Positions 42,012 to 53,200 of a stretch of DNA of 64,000 nucleotides are shown piece by piece. The translations under genes were made by a program, and so were the position numbers. The stretch is from Oopsacas minuta (Eukaryota; Porifera; Hexactinellida; Lyssacinosida; Leucopsacidae): the NCBI GenBank assembly GCA_024704765.1, contig JAKMXF010000299.1, positions 310,001 through 374,000 of the forward strand, written 5' to 3'. The notes beneath the pieces are model-generated. The model was given only the letters and a program-made list of their open reading frames with translations. It ran no database searches and had not been told where the DNA came from. Position 1 is the first letter of the stretch; the number at the start of each line of letters is the position of its first letter.

Positions 42012-43547
42012 ATGTTCCATCTATTTATTCCGATGATTCGCCTACCAAAATTCACCCTCAAAATCCCACAAAGCCTCCGATTATTATCAAGACTACCTCA
42101 AATGCAAGAAGATTACAATAACCTAATACAGAATATAACTTCTAATTTCAAAGTTAAAACTCAAAACCCTCATTCCGTATACGCTAACAAAATGGTTAAT
42201 CTGAGTGAAATCCATGTTTATGGCTTTGACTATGATTATACGTTAGTTCGTTATACGCCTGCTCTGATTAAAGAGATTTACAACAATTCAAAACAAGCAT
42301 TGGTAGAACAACTAAATTACCCAACGGGATTATATGATATACCATTCAACATCAAATTTTCCACCCGTGGTCTGCATTATGATATCGTAGAGGGTATTTT
42401 AATGAAAATAGATGGAACACATCGAATACAACTTGGTACGGCTTATATTGGTCACAGGCCTGTTAAAGATGATGACATAATTCGCATTTACGGTAGCACA
42501 CATATACCAATTAGTTTCATGAATGATACATATGGAAATGCACCAAGACATAAAAGACTAGTACATTTTATTGATAATTTCTCGAGTGCAGAGATAAATT
42601 TACTCACAGATGTAGCTGAGTTTTTTCTAAGTCGCAATATACCCTATGATCCTGTTAACCTATATACTGATGTGCATGATGCTGTACATGAAGTTCATGT
42701 TAAGCATCAATTACATGATGCTATTATTAATAATGTTGAAAAGTTTATTGAAAAACCTTCAAAAATTACACTTCTGCTTGAAAGACTTAAAAATGCTGGA
42801 AAGAAGACTTTCCTAGTAACGAATAGTCCATTTTATTTCATCGACGCAGGCCTCAAATATCTAACCGGTTATCCAGATTGGAAAGACTTGTTCGACTTAA
42901 TTATTATAGATGCTGGAAAGCCTGCGTTTTATACTGCAACCCGACCATTTCGGTTGTTAGAACCAAACTGTAAGTTTAAGAAATGGGACACTGTATCTGG
43001 TTTCCACCCTGGCAACGTATATTGCCAGGGGAATGTAACTGATCTTATGAAGTATTCAGGCTGGAATGGGCAGGAAGTAATATATATCGGTGACCACATG
43101 TACAGTGATTTGGTTGATCCTGTACTTAAATTTGGCTGGCGTTCAGGAGCAATTATTCCAGATTTAGAACGTGAAATAAATCGTATGAACACTAAAGAGT
43201 ATCAAATGACACTAACTACAGTGTTACAGTTGGAACAGTTAATCGCGAAATATACCCCTCTGGTTAATACAACCGCAGAAATACAAACTGTTGATTTTTG
43301 GGAAATAGAGCTAGCTAATGAGTTTAAGAATTTGAAGGAGAATTTTAACAAACAGTTTGGAAGTTTATTTCGTACAATCCACGGTACTTCTTATTTCTCG
43401 CGGCGTTTAGCACGTTTCGCAGATCTTTACACTGCTCGTGTTGATAATTTATTGAATTACAGTCTCTCTGAAAGATTTTATGGCAGAAGAATATCTTTAC
43501 CTCATGAAGCAGCCCTAGCCACTATAGATTACGAAAGAATTATATGA
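42012..43547 (+). CDS. NT5DC2: 5'-nucleotidase domain-containing protein (NT5DC2/3 type), HAD superfamily
   Basis: A 511-aa member of the cN-II-like HAD family. The N-terminal 35 residues are basic and hydrophobic (MIRLPKFTLKIPQSLRLLSR), consistent with mitochondrial targeting as in NT5DC2/3. The nucleophile motif is GFDYDYTLVRY, followed by RGLHYDIVEGILMKIDGTHR and QLGTAYIGHRPV. Motif II is FLVTNSPFYFIDAG and the acidic loop is VIYIGDHMYSDLVD. The C-terminal family block is FGSLFRTIHGTSYFSRRLAR. Sequence matches human NT5DC2 and NT5DC3 about equally, so the symbol stands for the pair. Substrate unknown. Single exon. Confidence 0.88.
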   Translation: MFHLFIPMIRLPKFTLKIPQSLRLLSRLPQMQEDYNNLIQNITSNFKVKTQNPHSVYANKMVNLSEIHVYGFDYDYTLVRYTPALIKEIYNNSKQALVEQLNYPTGLYDIPFNIKFSTRGLHYDIVEGILMKIDGTHRIQLGTAYIGHRPVKDDDIIRIYGSTHIPISFMNDTYGNAPRHKRLVHFIDNFSSAEINLLTDVAEFFLSRNIPYDPVNLYTDVHDAVHEVHVKHQLHDAIINNVEKFIEKPSKITLLLERLKNAGKKTFLVTNSPFYFIDAGLKYLTGYPDWKDLFDLIIIDAGKPAFYTATRPFRLLEPNCKFKKWDTVSGFHPGNVYCQGNVTDLMKYSGWNGQEVIYIGDHMYSDLVDPVLKFGWRSGAIIPDLEREINRMNTKEYQMTLTTVLQLEQLIAKYTPLVNTTAEIQTVDFWEIELANEFKNLKENFNKQFGSLFRTIHGTSYFSRRLARFADLYTARVDNLLNYSLSERFYGRRISLPHEAALATIDYERII

Positions 43548-43908
43548 CGTTTTTGTTCACATCTTATCGGTAATAAATTACTTAAATGATTATGTGTGAA
43601 TTTTATCCACTTACAATGGTCATATATATATTCGACTTTACAAGGCCTCTCTTCGATATTAATACGTACACTTATCAGATTTCATACTTCCTTTATATAA
43701 TTAACATCCTCTTATCGAACCTTTTGAGAAATCAAAATATGTTCTAAATGACTTTCCTTGATAACAAGAGTATTTAGAAAGTGTTAAAATTAATATCTTT
43801 GAAATGGAATTAAGCGATTTATTAATAATTATTGATATTATTATTTGATCTATTTTCGTGTAAGAAAGTTGATTAAAGTGCCGTTATGTGTGGTCATTAT
43901 AAATTCAC

Positions 43909-44078
43909 TACAGTTAACTTCTGTTATATCCAAATACCCGCTTATATCGAAGTCCGAATTTGTGCAAATATTGTTCCTGGCCCTCAGGGTAACATAATTT
44001 CCATCGGCTATATCAGCCTCGTTTCTATCGAAGCAATTATCGCAGTTCCTTGAGCTTCGATATACCCTGAGTTGACTA
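43909..44078. mobile_element. pogo-like MITE family 1, copy f (best preserved)
   Basis: Ends tacagttaacttctgttata and gcttcgatataccctgagttgact form the inverted repeats, with interior tatcgaagtccgaatttgtg and tcggctatatcagcc. Flanked by TA. Lies between NT5DC2/3 and the SLC46-type gene; the rest of the gap (43548-43908) is AT-rich with no gene. Confidence 0.75.
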
Positions 44079-44136
44079 TATAATCTTATAACTCTCAGGG
44101 TTATTATTATCTTATCTTATCAAATAGATTTCTAAA

Positions 44137-45558
44137 ATGTTGAAATTAACCAAATACCGGAAATATCTTCCTCCTGACATTCTACTATTCTTCTTCATGT
44201 TAATCACTATATACATATACATAATACAACAACAGTTCATTTACTATCGTGTGTGTAAACTGATTGCAAGAAATAGCTGTAATTATACATTCTCACCTAA
44301 CGAGACATCAGATTGTACAGATAGTTCCCAAGTAGATAAAATCCAATCTCTGTCTTCATACTTGTATTTAGCATCCAATTTGGCAACTTCTATCCCTTCC
44401 ATTTTCACTAGTCTTATCCTCGGCCCTCTTACTGATATTGTAGGTAGAAAAATCGCGATTTACACCCCGATAATAGCACATATTCTCTCCGTGGTCTGTA
44501 TGATATGTGTGAATTATCTCAATCTACATCCTTATTACATTATAATCGGCTCGTTAATATCAGGTTTAGGAGGACACTACTCTGTGATGATTCTATCACT
44601 GAGTGCGTCTGTTGTTGACAGTGTATCGGCAAGATACAGAGTTGTCAGACTTGCCATTCTAGAAACTTCCATTACGTTTGCTTCTTTTGCTGGAAACTTT
44701 AGTGGTGGTCTCATTCTTGAAATAATTCATTTCAATTATTTCTTCGTTCTAAATATAATTCTGTTAACTTTCGTGCTTATATATTCAATACTTTTGAAAG
44801 AAACTGTTCAGCGAAAAAATATACGTTTTTCAAATATTTCAATCAAGAAAAGTATCATAAAATGTATAACTATTGTTTTCAAGCCGTTTCGATTATTTTG
44901 TACGAATAAAGAACCTTTAAAATTCACAGTACTTGTATTGGCTTTCGCATTCTCTTTGACAGCTATTTTCGGTACATTGGATCTATTCACGTTATACGCA
45001 CTGGGGCCTCCAATGTGTTGGTTACCGCATTTGATAGGTTACTTTTTCGCATTTAACTATTTAGGAGCTGCTTTAGGAATAATGCTTATACTACCCATCC
45101 TCATTAAATTTAAGATATCTGATTATATTCTAATAGCACTATCTTCATTGGATATAGTGATAGTATACATATTGATTGGTACATTTCAAACCCAATTGAT
45201 CCTTCTTGTTGCTGTTCCTATAATAGGTTGTCTGAGAATGTTAACTGCCCCTAGTGTCAAATCTGCGTTGTCTAGCTTAATCACACCAAAAGATCATGGT
45301 AGCCTATTCGCATTATTCTCAATAGAAACTGTTCTCGTTCAACTCGTATCTTCAGCTATTTTCAATGCAGTTTACCCTACTTTAAGAATTATATATCCTG
45401 GCCTAAGTTTCTATATTGTTGCAGCAGGTAGTATTATTCCTATTGCAGTGTGTATTATACTCTATGTATATGATAAATGTTGTGCGAAGGAAAGGAAAAT
45501 TTCTATACAGAATTCAGATAAAGGAGATGAAGAACAACCCCTTATTAATAGTAATTGA
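44137..45558 (+). CDS. SLC46-type major facilitator transporter
   Basis: A 473-aa protein with about 12 membrane spans. The first extracellular loop has N-glycosylation sequons and cysteines (CNYTFSPNETSDC). The region LATSIPSIFTSLILGPLTDI followed by VGRK is the MFS motif A between spans 2 and 3, and its order (IQSLSSYLYLASNL before it) matches SLC46 transporters (proton-coupled folate/heme-type, SLC46A1-A3). Substrate cannot be inferred from sequence. The C-terminal tail is cytosolic and acidic. Single exon. Confidence 0.75.
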   Translation: MLKLTKYRKYLPPDILLFFFMLITIYIYIIQQQFIYYRVCKLIARNSCNYTFSPNETSDCTDSSQVDKIQSLSSYLYLASNLATSIPSIFTSLILGPLTDIVGRKIAIYTPIIAHILSVVCMICVNYLNLHPYYIIIGSLISGLGGHYSVMILSLSASVVDSVSARYRVVRLAILETSITFASFAGNFSGGLILEIIHFNYFFVLNIILLTFVLIYSILLKETVQRKNIRFSNISIKKSIIKCITIVFKPFRLFCTNKEPLKFTVLVLAFAFSLTAIFGTLDLFTLYALGPPMCWLPHLIGYFFAFNYLGAALGIMLILPILIKFKISDYILIALSSLDIVIVYILIGTFQTQLILLVAVPIIGCLRMLTAPSVKSALSSLITPKDHGSLFALFSIETVLVQLVSSAIFNAVYPTLRIIYPGLSFYIVAAGSIIPIAVCIILYVYDKCCAKERKISIQNSDKGDEEQPLINSN

Positions 45559-46273
45559 AAATGTTGTTTTGAAACTCGTATTAATTAATGTATATTTTGT
45601 TAGAATTTTTGGCTTTGTATATAAGCATTTTGATTTTTGAAAGATTTATTTAAATTTATATAACTCTAATCACTGCCACTATTTGACTAACTTCAAAGGC
45701 ATTTAATGAATGCAACAACAGCAAAGTGTGCAACGCCAGTATATGATTAATCATTAATTGAGTAATTTAATGATTAATTAGAAGATAATTTCAACTTCTA
45801 TTCTCTAAGTAAGCTATATAAATAGAAATAACTTAGCAGACAGTTTACCAACTCTGCATGATGTTTGATATTGTGATGATGACTCTTGTATTCTTAATTT
45901 ATTCAATTTTATACTATGGCCCTATTTCTCATAAGTTTATACCTGCGATACCCAATACAAATGCTTTCAATACTTGGGTTATTATTCTATTCAAAACATC
46001 ACTGTCATACCCTTTTCCAGCTTTACGAATCCTATGCAAAACATCCTGATTAGGCTTCTTTCGTCAACAATCTAATATAGATTGATAAAATTATCTCTCA
46101 ATCATATGAATATATATTTCTCTATTTACACTCGTGAGATATATAAATAAATGCCTACTGGTTGAATCTGTCCATAAGCTTCCTCAAATCAAAATTATAT
46201 ATTGTTTCATTTATTCACAAAATATTTTTCTTACTGTTAATCTTGATATAAATTTATTATCCCAACCAATCAA
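45559..46273. other. intergenic gap, no gene recognised
   Basis: 715 AT-rich bases. A 63-codon frame at 45858-46049 is hydrophobic but matches nothing I know and has no supporting features. Confidence 0.4.
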
Positions 46274-49200
46274 ATGTCCACGCATGAAGCGATAAATCGG
46301 CCTTTGCGAGCAATGGATCATCACGGGCATTATCATAGGAAATTTTTATTCGGCAAACATCGAAATAAACGATTAGACGAAGAGCGCAGTCCAAATGGAT
46401 CCTATGCTAGTTCTCAGCGAGTTGAAGAAGCTGAAGATTATGATGTTGAGAAGAATTCACCTCCCTCGAGCATTTCAAAAATGAGAAGAATAAATCGCGG
46501 GAATAATGCACTAACAACTCATAAAGTATTCATAGAATTAGAGGAATTGGATCAAGATGCTACTCATGACGTAGGTTGGAAAGAGACGGCTAGATGGATT
46601 AAATTTGAAGAAGATGTAAATAAAGTGAAGGGTGGTTTTGACAAGCCACGAGTTGCAACACTGTCATTTCATTCCTTATCTGATGTGAAGAAAGGCATAC
46701 AAACAGGCTGTGTTATCCTTGACCTAGAAGCTTCTTCACTTCCACAAGTTTCATTCAAAGTTGTAGACAAACTAATCCATGCCGGAAAACTTGATATGCT
46801 CAACAGGGAAGATGTGTTGAAGGCCCTTTTATTACGTCATCACCACGAACATCATCATAGTCTATGGGAAGATATCAAAAACTCATTTCACCTGCACTAC
46901 CACAGTAGGAGCCATTCTACCTCACAGTCGATTGATAATCAATCTCCTTACGAGCAGCCAAGAAATTTTCGAGGTCTCCTAACTCGTGCTAAAGCATTCA
47001 GCATCGACGACAGAGATGTTCCAGGTTCTTATGAAATGCGAAATAAACGCAGTTATCTAACTCGTTCTAAGGCAGTTAGCATTGATGAGATACCAGAAAT
47101 TAATCTATCAAAATACACACCTGAATTAGATAAAGCTATAACTATGACGGATGAAGACGATGCGTCTCATCACTCTCTTGTTCTCGATTCTAGTACTGAG
47201 GCTACTGCTGTTTTGGTAGGCCCATTGGAAAGTCTTGAAGAACCATTGTTAGCATTTGTACGTCTAAAAGAGGCAACTAAACTTGGAAACTTGCTTGAAG
47301 TTAATCTTCCTGTACGATTTCTATTCTTACTGCTAGGGCCAATAAATTGTGAATTGAATTATCATGAAATAGGGCGTTCTATTGCAACGCTAATGTCTAA
47401 CCAGGATTTCCTCGATTCTTTATACACAATGAAAACAGAGAGCGAGCTCTTAACAGCAATTGATTCTTTCCTTGACGAAAGCATAGTAGTGCCCCCGGGA
47501 GATTGGAATTTTTCACAAGCTGAAAAACCAATGATTGATAATTTTGAACTACCAGAAGGTATAAATACTGAATTCTATCTGAAACCGAATTTAATTCCAT
47601 TTTCTGGTCTCCTGCATGATATTAAGAATGTGTATAATCCGTGTCGATATTGGAGTGACTTTCGTGATGGTTTCAACTTTCAATGTCTGTGGGTTATTTG
47701 TTTCGTATTCTTTGCTTGTCTTGGGCCTACTCTGGTGTTTGGAGGTCTTTATGGTGAGAAGACACAGCAACAGATCGGTGAAATTGAATCACTTCTAGCT
47801 AGTTTAGTATTTGGAGTTATATTCTCGTTGTTTTCTGGACAACCCATTATGATACTTGGTGCTTCTGGTCCTCTGCTAATTTTCGATGAAATTATTTTCT
47901 CATTTTCTGAGAATATTTTGCAAGGTCATTTCTTGATATTCCGAGCATGGATCGGTGTTTGGCTGGCTATATTCTTGGTATTGGTCGTAGCATTGCAGGG
48001 GAGCTTTCTAGTGCGCTTTTTCACACGTTTTTCAGAGGAAATAATTGCATCACTCACGGTATGGATTTTTTTCATAGAAGCTATATTATATGTCCGTCAT
48101 TTAATCCAATGCTATCCAATCTCCGATTATTGCAATGACCATCATCCTAAAAATTATTCATCTCAATCCAACCAAACCAATTATCACTATGGAGCGAATA
48201 TTTCAAATGAATCAACTCAGATAGGAGTAGAAAGCTGTCATTATTCAGATGTAAATCCGTGTGAATCAAAACTCTTAGTCTCAAACACTGCTCTCTTCTC
48301 TATACTGCTTATAATTGGTACTTTTGGATTTCTTCTTGCAATCAGACATTTTAGACATAGCAAATTCTTCCGTCGTGTTGTACGCAATCGAATCAGTGAT
48401 TTCAATATTCTAATTTCCCTCACAGTTTTCACTATCATCTACTTATGTGTGAAGAGTACGATCTATGTGGAAACAGTCAGCATTTCAAAAGAGATCCTAC
48501 ATACAAGTACAAGTCGTGATTGGTTCATAAATCCTTTTGGTAATTTATTACCATTTTATTGGTGTATACTAGCATTTATTCCAGCTGCTTTTCTCTGTAT
48601 CCTGATCGTAATGGAAACACAACTAACTAACTTGTTAATTGCGAAAAAGCACCATTGTCTACAAAAACCACTGGGTTTTCATTTGGATCTTCTCTTGGTA
48701 GCTCTGTTCTCACTTGTTTCAGGATTTTTCGGTTTACCTTGGTTCTGTGGCGCTGCAATGCGTTCTTTACAACACGTACAATCTCTAGCTGTATACTCCA
48801 ATCGTGATACTCCAGGTGTAGTCCCTCATATCATCGGTATTCGTGAACAACGTATTACAAGTCTTTCTATACATATTCTAATTGGTATATGTATACCATT
48901 ACTTTGGGTTGCTAAAGTTCATCTGGGTGTATCTTTACCTGTTGCTGTATTATTTGGTGCTATTATCTATCTCGCGTATATTTCATGGAAAAGTTTACAA
49001 TTCGTGGTTCGAATCAAACTATTATTTATGCGTTCCAAACATCATCCAAATACTGTCTACGTGAAGAATGTAAGACCTTACCACATGCATGGTTTCACTA
49101 TAATACAAATTTTGTGCTTTTTAGTTATCCTTGGTTTTAAACTAGGCCCAGCTGTTTACTACACTCCATTGTTTTTCCCCATTCTCTGTGTTCTGCTGGT

Positions 49201-49336
49201 CCCATTCCGTAAGATTTGTTCAATTTTCTTCACACGTGAGGAGATGGAGGCATTAGACCATGAAGATGATAATCCGAAGGATCTCGGAGAGAATGACGAA
49301 CTCTCTGAATATGAAACGACACATATCCCTATCTAG
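46274..49336 (+). CDS. SLC4 bicarbonate transporter, Na+-coupled (NBC) type
   Basis: A 1020-aa SLC4 transporter in one exon. The cytosolic N-terminal domain contains THKVFIELEELDQDA, WKETARWIKFEEDV, KPRVATLSFHSLSDVKKGIQ and a His-rich LLLRHHHEHHHSLWEDI; all are arranged as in NBC/NDCBE proteins. Membrane spans start at about 467 (CLWVICFVFFACLGPTLVFG, SGPLLIFDE). The large loop after the fifth span has four cysteines and several N-glycosylation sequons (NYS, NQT, NIS, NES), the pattern of Na+-coupled members rather than AE exchangers. The C-terminal part has VSLPVAVLFGAIIYLAYISW and LFMRSKHHPN. The membrane domain ends before an acidic cytosolic tail. Stoichiometry is not predictable. Confidence 0.9.
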   Translation: MSTHEAINRPLRAMDHHGHYHRKFLFGKHRNKRLDEERSPNGSYASSQRVEEAEDYDVEKNSPPSSISKMRRINRGNNALTTHKVFIELEELDQDATHDVGWKETARWIKFEEDVNKVKGGFDKPRVATLSFHSLSDVKKGIQTGCVILDLEASSLPQVSFKVVDKLIHAGKLDMLNREDVLKALLLRHHHEHHHSLWEDIKNSFHLHYHSRSHSTSQSIDNQSPYEQPRNFRGLLTRAKAFSIDDRDVPGSYEMRNKRSYLTRSKAVSIDEIPEINLSKYTPELDKAITMTDEDDASHHSLVLDSSTEATAVLVGPLESLEEPLLAFVRLKEATKLGNLLEVNLPVRFLFLLLGPINCELNYHEIGRSIATLMSNQDFLDSLYTMKTESELLTAIDSFLDESIVVPPGDWNFSQAEKPMIDNFELPEGINTEFYLKPNLIPFSGLLHDIKNVYNPCRYWSDFRDGFNFQCLWVICFVFFACLGPTLVFGGLYGEKTQQQIGEIESLLASLVFGVIFSLFSGQPIMILGASGPLLIFDEIIFSFSENILQGHFLIFRAWIGVWLAIFLVLVVALQGSFLVRFFTRFSEEIIASLTVWIFFIEAILYVRHLIQCYPISDYCNDHHPKNYSSQSNQTNYHYGANISNESTQIGVESCHYSDVNPCESKLLVSNTALFSILLIIGTFGFLLAIRHFRHSKFFRRVVRNRISDFNILISLTVFTIIYLCVKSTIYVETVSISKEILHTSTSRDWFINPFGNLLPFYWCILAFIPAAFLCILIVMETQLTNLLIAKKHHCLQKPLGFHLDLLLVALFSLVSGFFGLPWFCGAAMRSLQHVQSLAVYSNRDTPGVVPHIIGIREQRITSLSIHILIGICIPLLWVAKVHLGVSLPVAVLFGAIIYLAYISWKSLQFVVRIKLLFMRSKHHPNTVYVKNVRPYHMHGFTIIQILCFLVILGFKLGPAVYYTPLFFPILCVLLVPFRKICSIFFTREEMEALDHEDDNPKDLGENDELSEYETTHIPI

Positions 49337-50223
49337 CTTAATTTACAAACGATTTTTTCTATATTACCTTTATATTATCTACATTATTTCCCTAACATAA
49401 TTCTGATCAGTATTACTAATGAATAAGTATAAATTTTGTCTAGAATTTACAAGAATAGTGCGAATATATCAACCAATAGCGACAACATTTCCTTGCCGTT
49501 TCCTGTCCATGCATTATATTTTTGCAACTTAATCTTAAAATCAACAATTTATTACTAATTATATAGGAAAAATATTCGGGTTTACTCTACTGTGTAGACT
49601 GTAGGTGAATTGTAAAAAATATATATAGTAAATCTGTCCGGAAGAAATATATCATTATTGTAAATTCCGACTCATTTACATTACTACTATGATTTAAATT
49701 CAGGATGAACGTGGAGGGTATTATGATCATTATACGTATATATCTAAACATTAAGAATATCGTTAGTGAAATGGCCACCTGAGGATTTATTTTCCAATTA
49801 AAATAAGCCTTTTCAGAAATTGAGAAACGTATTTACTTTTGCGTATGATATACTAGTGGTTGAACCCCAAGATTTGACAACTAATGCTGGTCGAACAATT
49901 CAACTCTACTTGTTGTCTACTAAGTGTTAATAACTAATTAAAATTGAAATATAATGAATGTATTATTTGCAAATTACAGCCTGATTTATCACTATTGATT
50001 TCTCTGGTAAATTAGAGAATACAACAATACACATACTATCTCACATTACATCAAATGTAATATATGCCTGCTTACCATAAGAACAATTACCCAAGCATTT
50101 TACCCCTATTCACCTTATCTGCAAGGCACCCAACCATAATAGGTTATTGATTAGCATATGCTACAGTATTTATCGTGCTGTATGTATATTATTTCCATTA
50201 GCGAGTATCTGTGCTAAGACAAA
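49337..50223. other. intergenic gap, no gene recognised
   Basis: 887 AT-rich bases without a credible frame, RNA gene or clear TIR element. Confidence 0.4.
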
Positions 50224-53200
50224 ATGCATCATCCTTTGAGCAGACGAGGCTCTCAGGAATATATAAAGAGACCAAAGTCAGCTCAAGGCATTCTCAAGTG
50301 CCCTTCACCACTAACTATATGCTCGTTTGACGCAGATTTTCATTCACAAAGATCAACAGATTTAAGCCCACTTATTGATTATAATTTTTCACCACTCGAT
50401 CAAGTAAATCGTTCTAATTCACTCTCAATCGGAGGACTTCGACCACGTTGCTACACAAGTTCAGGAATACACCGCCCTACAAATCAAGCCCCCACAAACA
50501 AATCACATCCTCTACAATCCGCATTTCGTTCTCGGAGTATGAGTACACAACAGAATATGTTTACTCGTTTGCATGACCGTGAGCCTTTAGGTCAACGCAC
50601 ATCACTTCCAAGCCTAACCAATCTAAAACTCCGTCCTAATAATTCTTATATCAGCCAAACATTTGCTCCTTTATTTAAACACAGTATTTCTCTATCTGAT
50701 AACGATATTTCCCTCCTCTGGTCACGGAATAAAACGCAAGGGGAGAATATAGACACAGTTGATACATATTCTCTACGAGTAAAGCGATGGTTCTCTTCAC
50801 GAGCTGAGAGATTAAATGCTACAATGGCACCTAAAGCACATCCTTTCTCGCATCTTCTCTCCTTCAAATATGTGCAGTTTTCATGGTATAATGATACCTG
50901 TTATACTCGGTAAGTACAAGAATTTCAAATATTAATTAAATTCGTTTGTACGTATATAACAATATCTTTCATTGTATTGTAATTTGTCTATATTTTCTAG
51001 ATCAGCTGATAAATGTCGCGGTTGTGAAGGAGATTTCTTCCAACAAGAGCCCTGTCTCCTCCACGATAACAGACTCTGGCATTACGGCTGTCTACGGTGT
51101 GATGAGTGTAATCATGAAATTTTACCTAATACACCATATCTCTGTCCTGTTGATACAGATGTTAAACTGTCAGAAGTCAAACCTCTCTTGACAGGTACTC
51201 AGTCGTTAGGTAGAAAACGGAAATATTCTTTCTCCCCTGAATACTGGAAGGGAGTAACTCAGGTCATTTGTATGAAATGTGTTCCTACCTGTAATTCCTG
51301 TATTATGTCTATTCTGGAAAACCACGTTATGGCTCTGGGCAAGCATTGGCATCGTGAATGTTTCAGATGTTCTGCTTGTGGAGATGTAAGTTATTGCAAT
51401 ACTGTAGGTTCGGAATGTAATAACCCAGCGGTTCTCCTATGCCATTTTACCACATTCTGTGGACCCCTACTATCGTCCGTGGACCACCAAGGGTCCATAA
51501 ACCCTAGGTTGAGAATCTGACGGTATACGTACCAAATGTCCGTAATAAACTTAATTTTTAGGAATTGAATATTGGGATTATTTAGCCAAATTCACCATTA
51601 ACTTTGACAATTAATTATTTAGTGTAATCTGTATAATAAGTTCTCCACCATAATATATCTTATTAATATTCTTGATTTAATTAGACTTATCGTATGACAA
51701 ATAATTCTAAGATTGATTAGGTTATGAAAACGTTGAACCTTTTGAGGTTCAATTAGTTGGTCGTTTGAACAATGCGCTCTGTTAATTCTGATAATTATCA
51801 AAGACTTGGTTTATGATTTATTAACCTGATAATCGATAATCTTTAACGTGTACTGACGGAATGCCATATCTTATGGCGAATTCAATATATCTAAATAATG
51901 CATCGAAGCTAAATTTACCGTATTGTAATCAATGAATTTTGAAAGTAGGGAAATTGTTTTTAATGGTATTAATAATTAACTATCTAGATTACATCTAAAA
52001 TGCATCTAATGATTTTTAAATTTAGCAAACGTTGCGGTTTGCTGACATCTTGTATGGGGCTGGGTCTCAGTGTAATTGGGTGAATTTATGCTCGGAACAA
52101 AATTTGGTTGTAATTATATAATTATATCTTGAAATATTCTCCTCAGGGCATTTTATAATTCACTATTAACTCATAATCCCACCTCTTAGCGTCTCGGAGA
52201 TAATTCTAAAGTATATGGTAAGAAAGGAGACGCGTGTTGTTCAAGATGTATTCTTCCTCTATTCGGGCAAGCTCTAATGGATCCTAAACTGCTACGAAGT
52301 GCTCTTAGTCTTGAATCATCAGATGATGATACTCCAGTAGATGACAACCAAGCTCCAACCAACTTTGGAATTTGTAGAGAAAATAGTCTTCTATTTTCAA
52401 GTGTAACAGAAATGGCATCTGCGTTTGCTTACGCTCTATCAGTAAGTTACTTAATTATGCATTATCAGTTCGAAAATATTGAAATTCTGGTTTAGAACTC
52501 GCTACAAATGTGGACAAAAGTTTTAGGATAATTATTCTAAAATGGTTGTACAAACCACGTTTTCAGCATAATCGATTCGTAATAATCTCTTCTAAGAATT
52601 CTAAGTATTATACTTATCACCTAACTAGTATTAATCAGATATATATATATATATATATATATATATGGACATCCTGTATTAACTTGAGAATATATTCAAA
52701 CTAATTTTAATGAATAATTATAATACAGCACTACCATCCTAATGCTAATCTGTACTAATCACTTAAAGGCCACAAGTTAGTCATTTGATTAATCAAACGT
52801 AATTAAAGTATTTGCATAATTTTACAACACATTTATTTGTATTGTGTAATAAGGTATGGGTAGGTAAGGGTTATCATCTAACCGGCTCGATTATTATTAA
52901 TATATACATTCTGTATTTAGGTCATGTTAATTTATGATTACTTGGAAATGTACAGTCGTAAAGTATGTAGACCCACTGTCGTAATTCATTATCTGCATCT
53001 GGTACCCTAACTTCTTCATCCGAAGCATTTCGGTTACACGGACACTTTCGACAAGATTCATTTGTGGTCATTTCTCAATAATTATTAAAATTACACCTGT
53101 CTTAGCATGTTACATTCCTGTTAAGATTACGTAATCCTTTTTTGAGATTACAGAATACTGTGTTCATATTAATTAATAAATACGTATTTGACCATAATAT

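Noticed and set aside
45858-46049. 63-codon hydrophobic frame
   Set aside because: AT-rich intergenic sequence readily gives such frames; no homology or context supports it.
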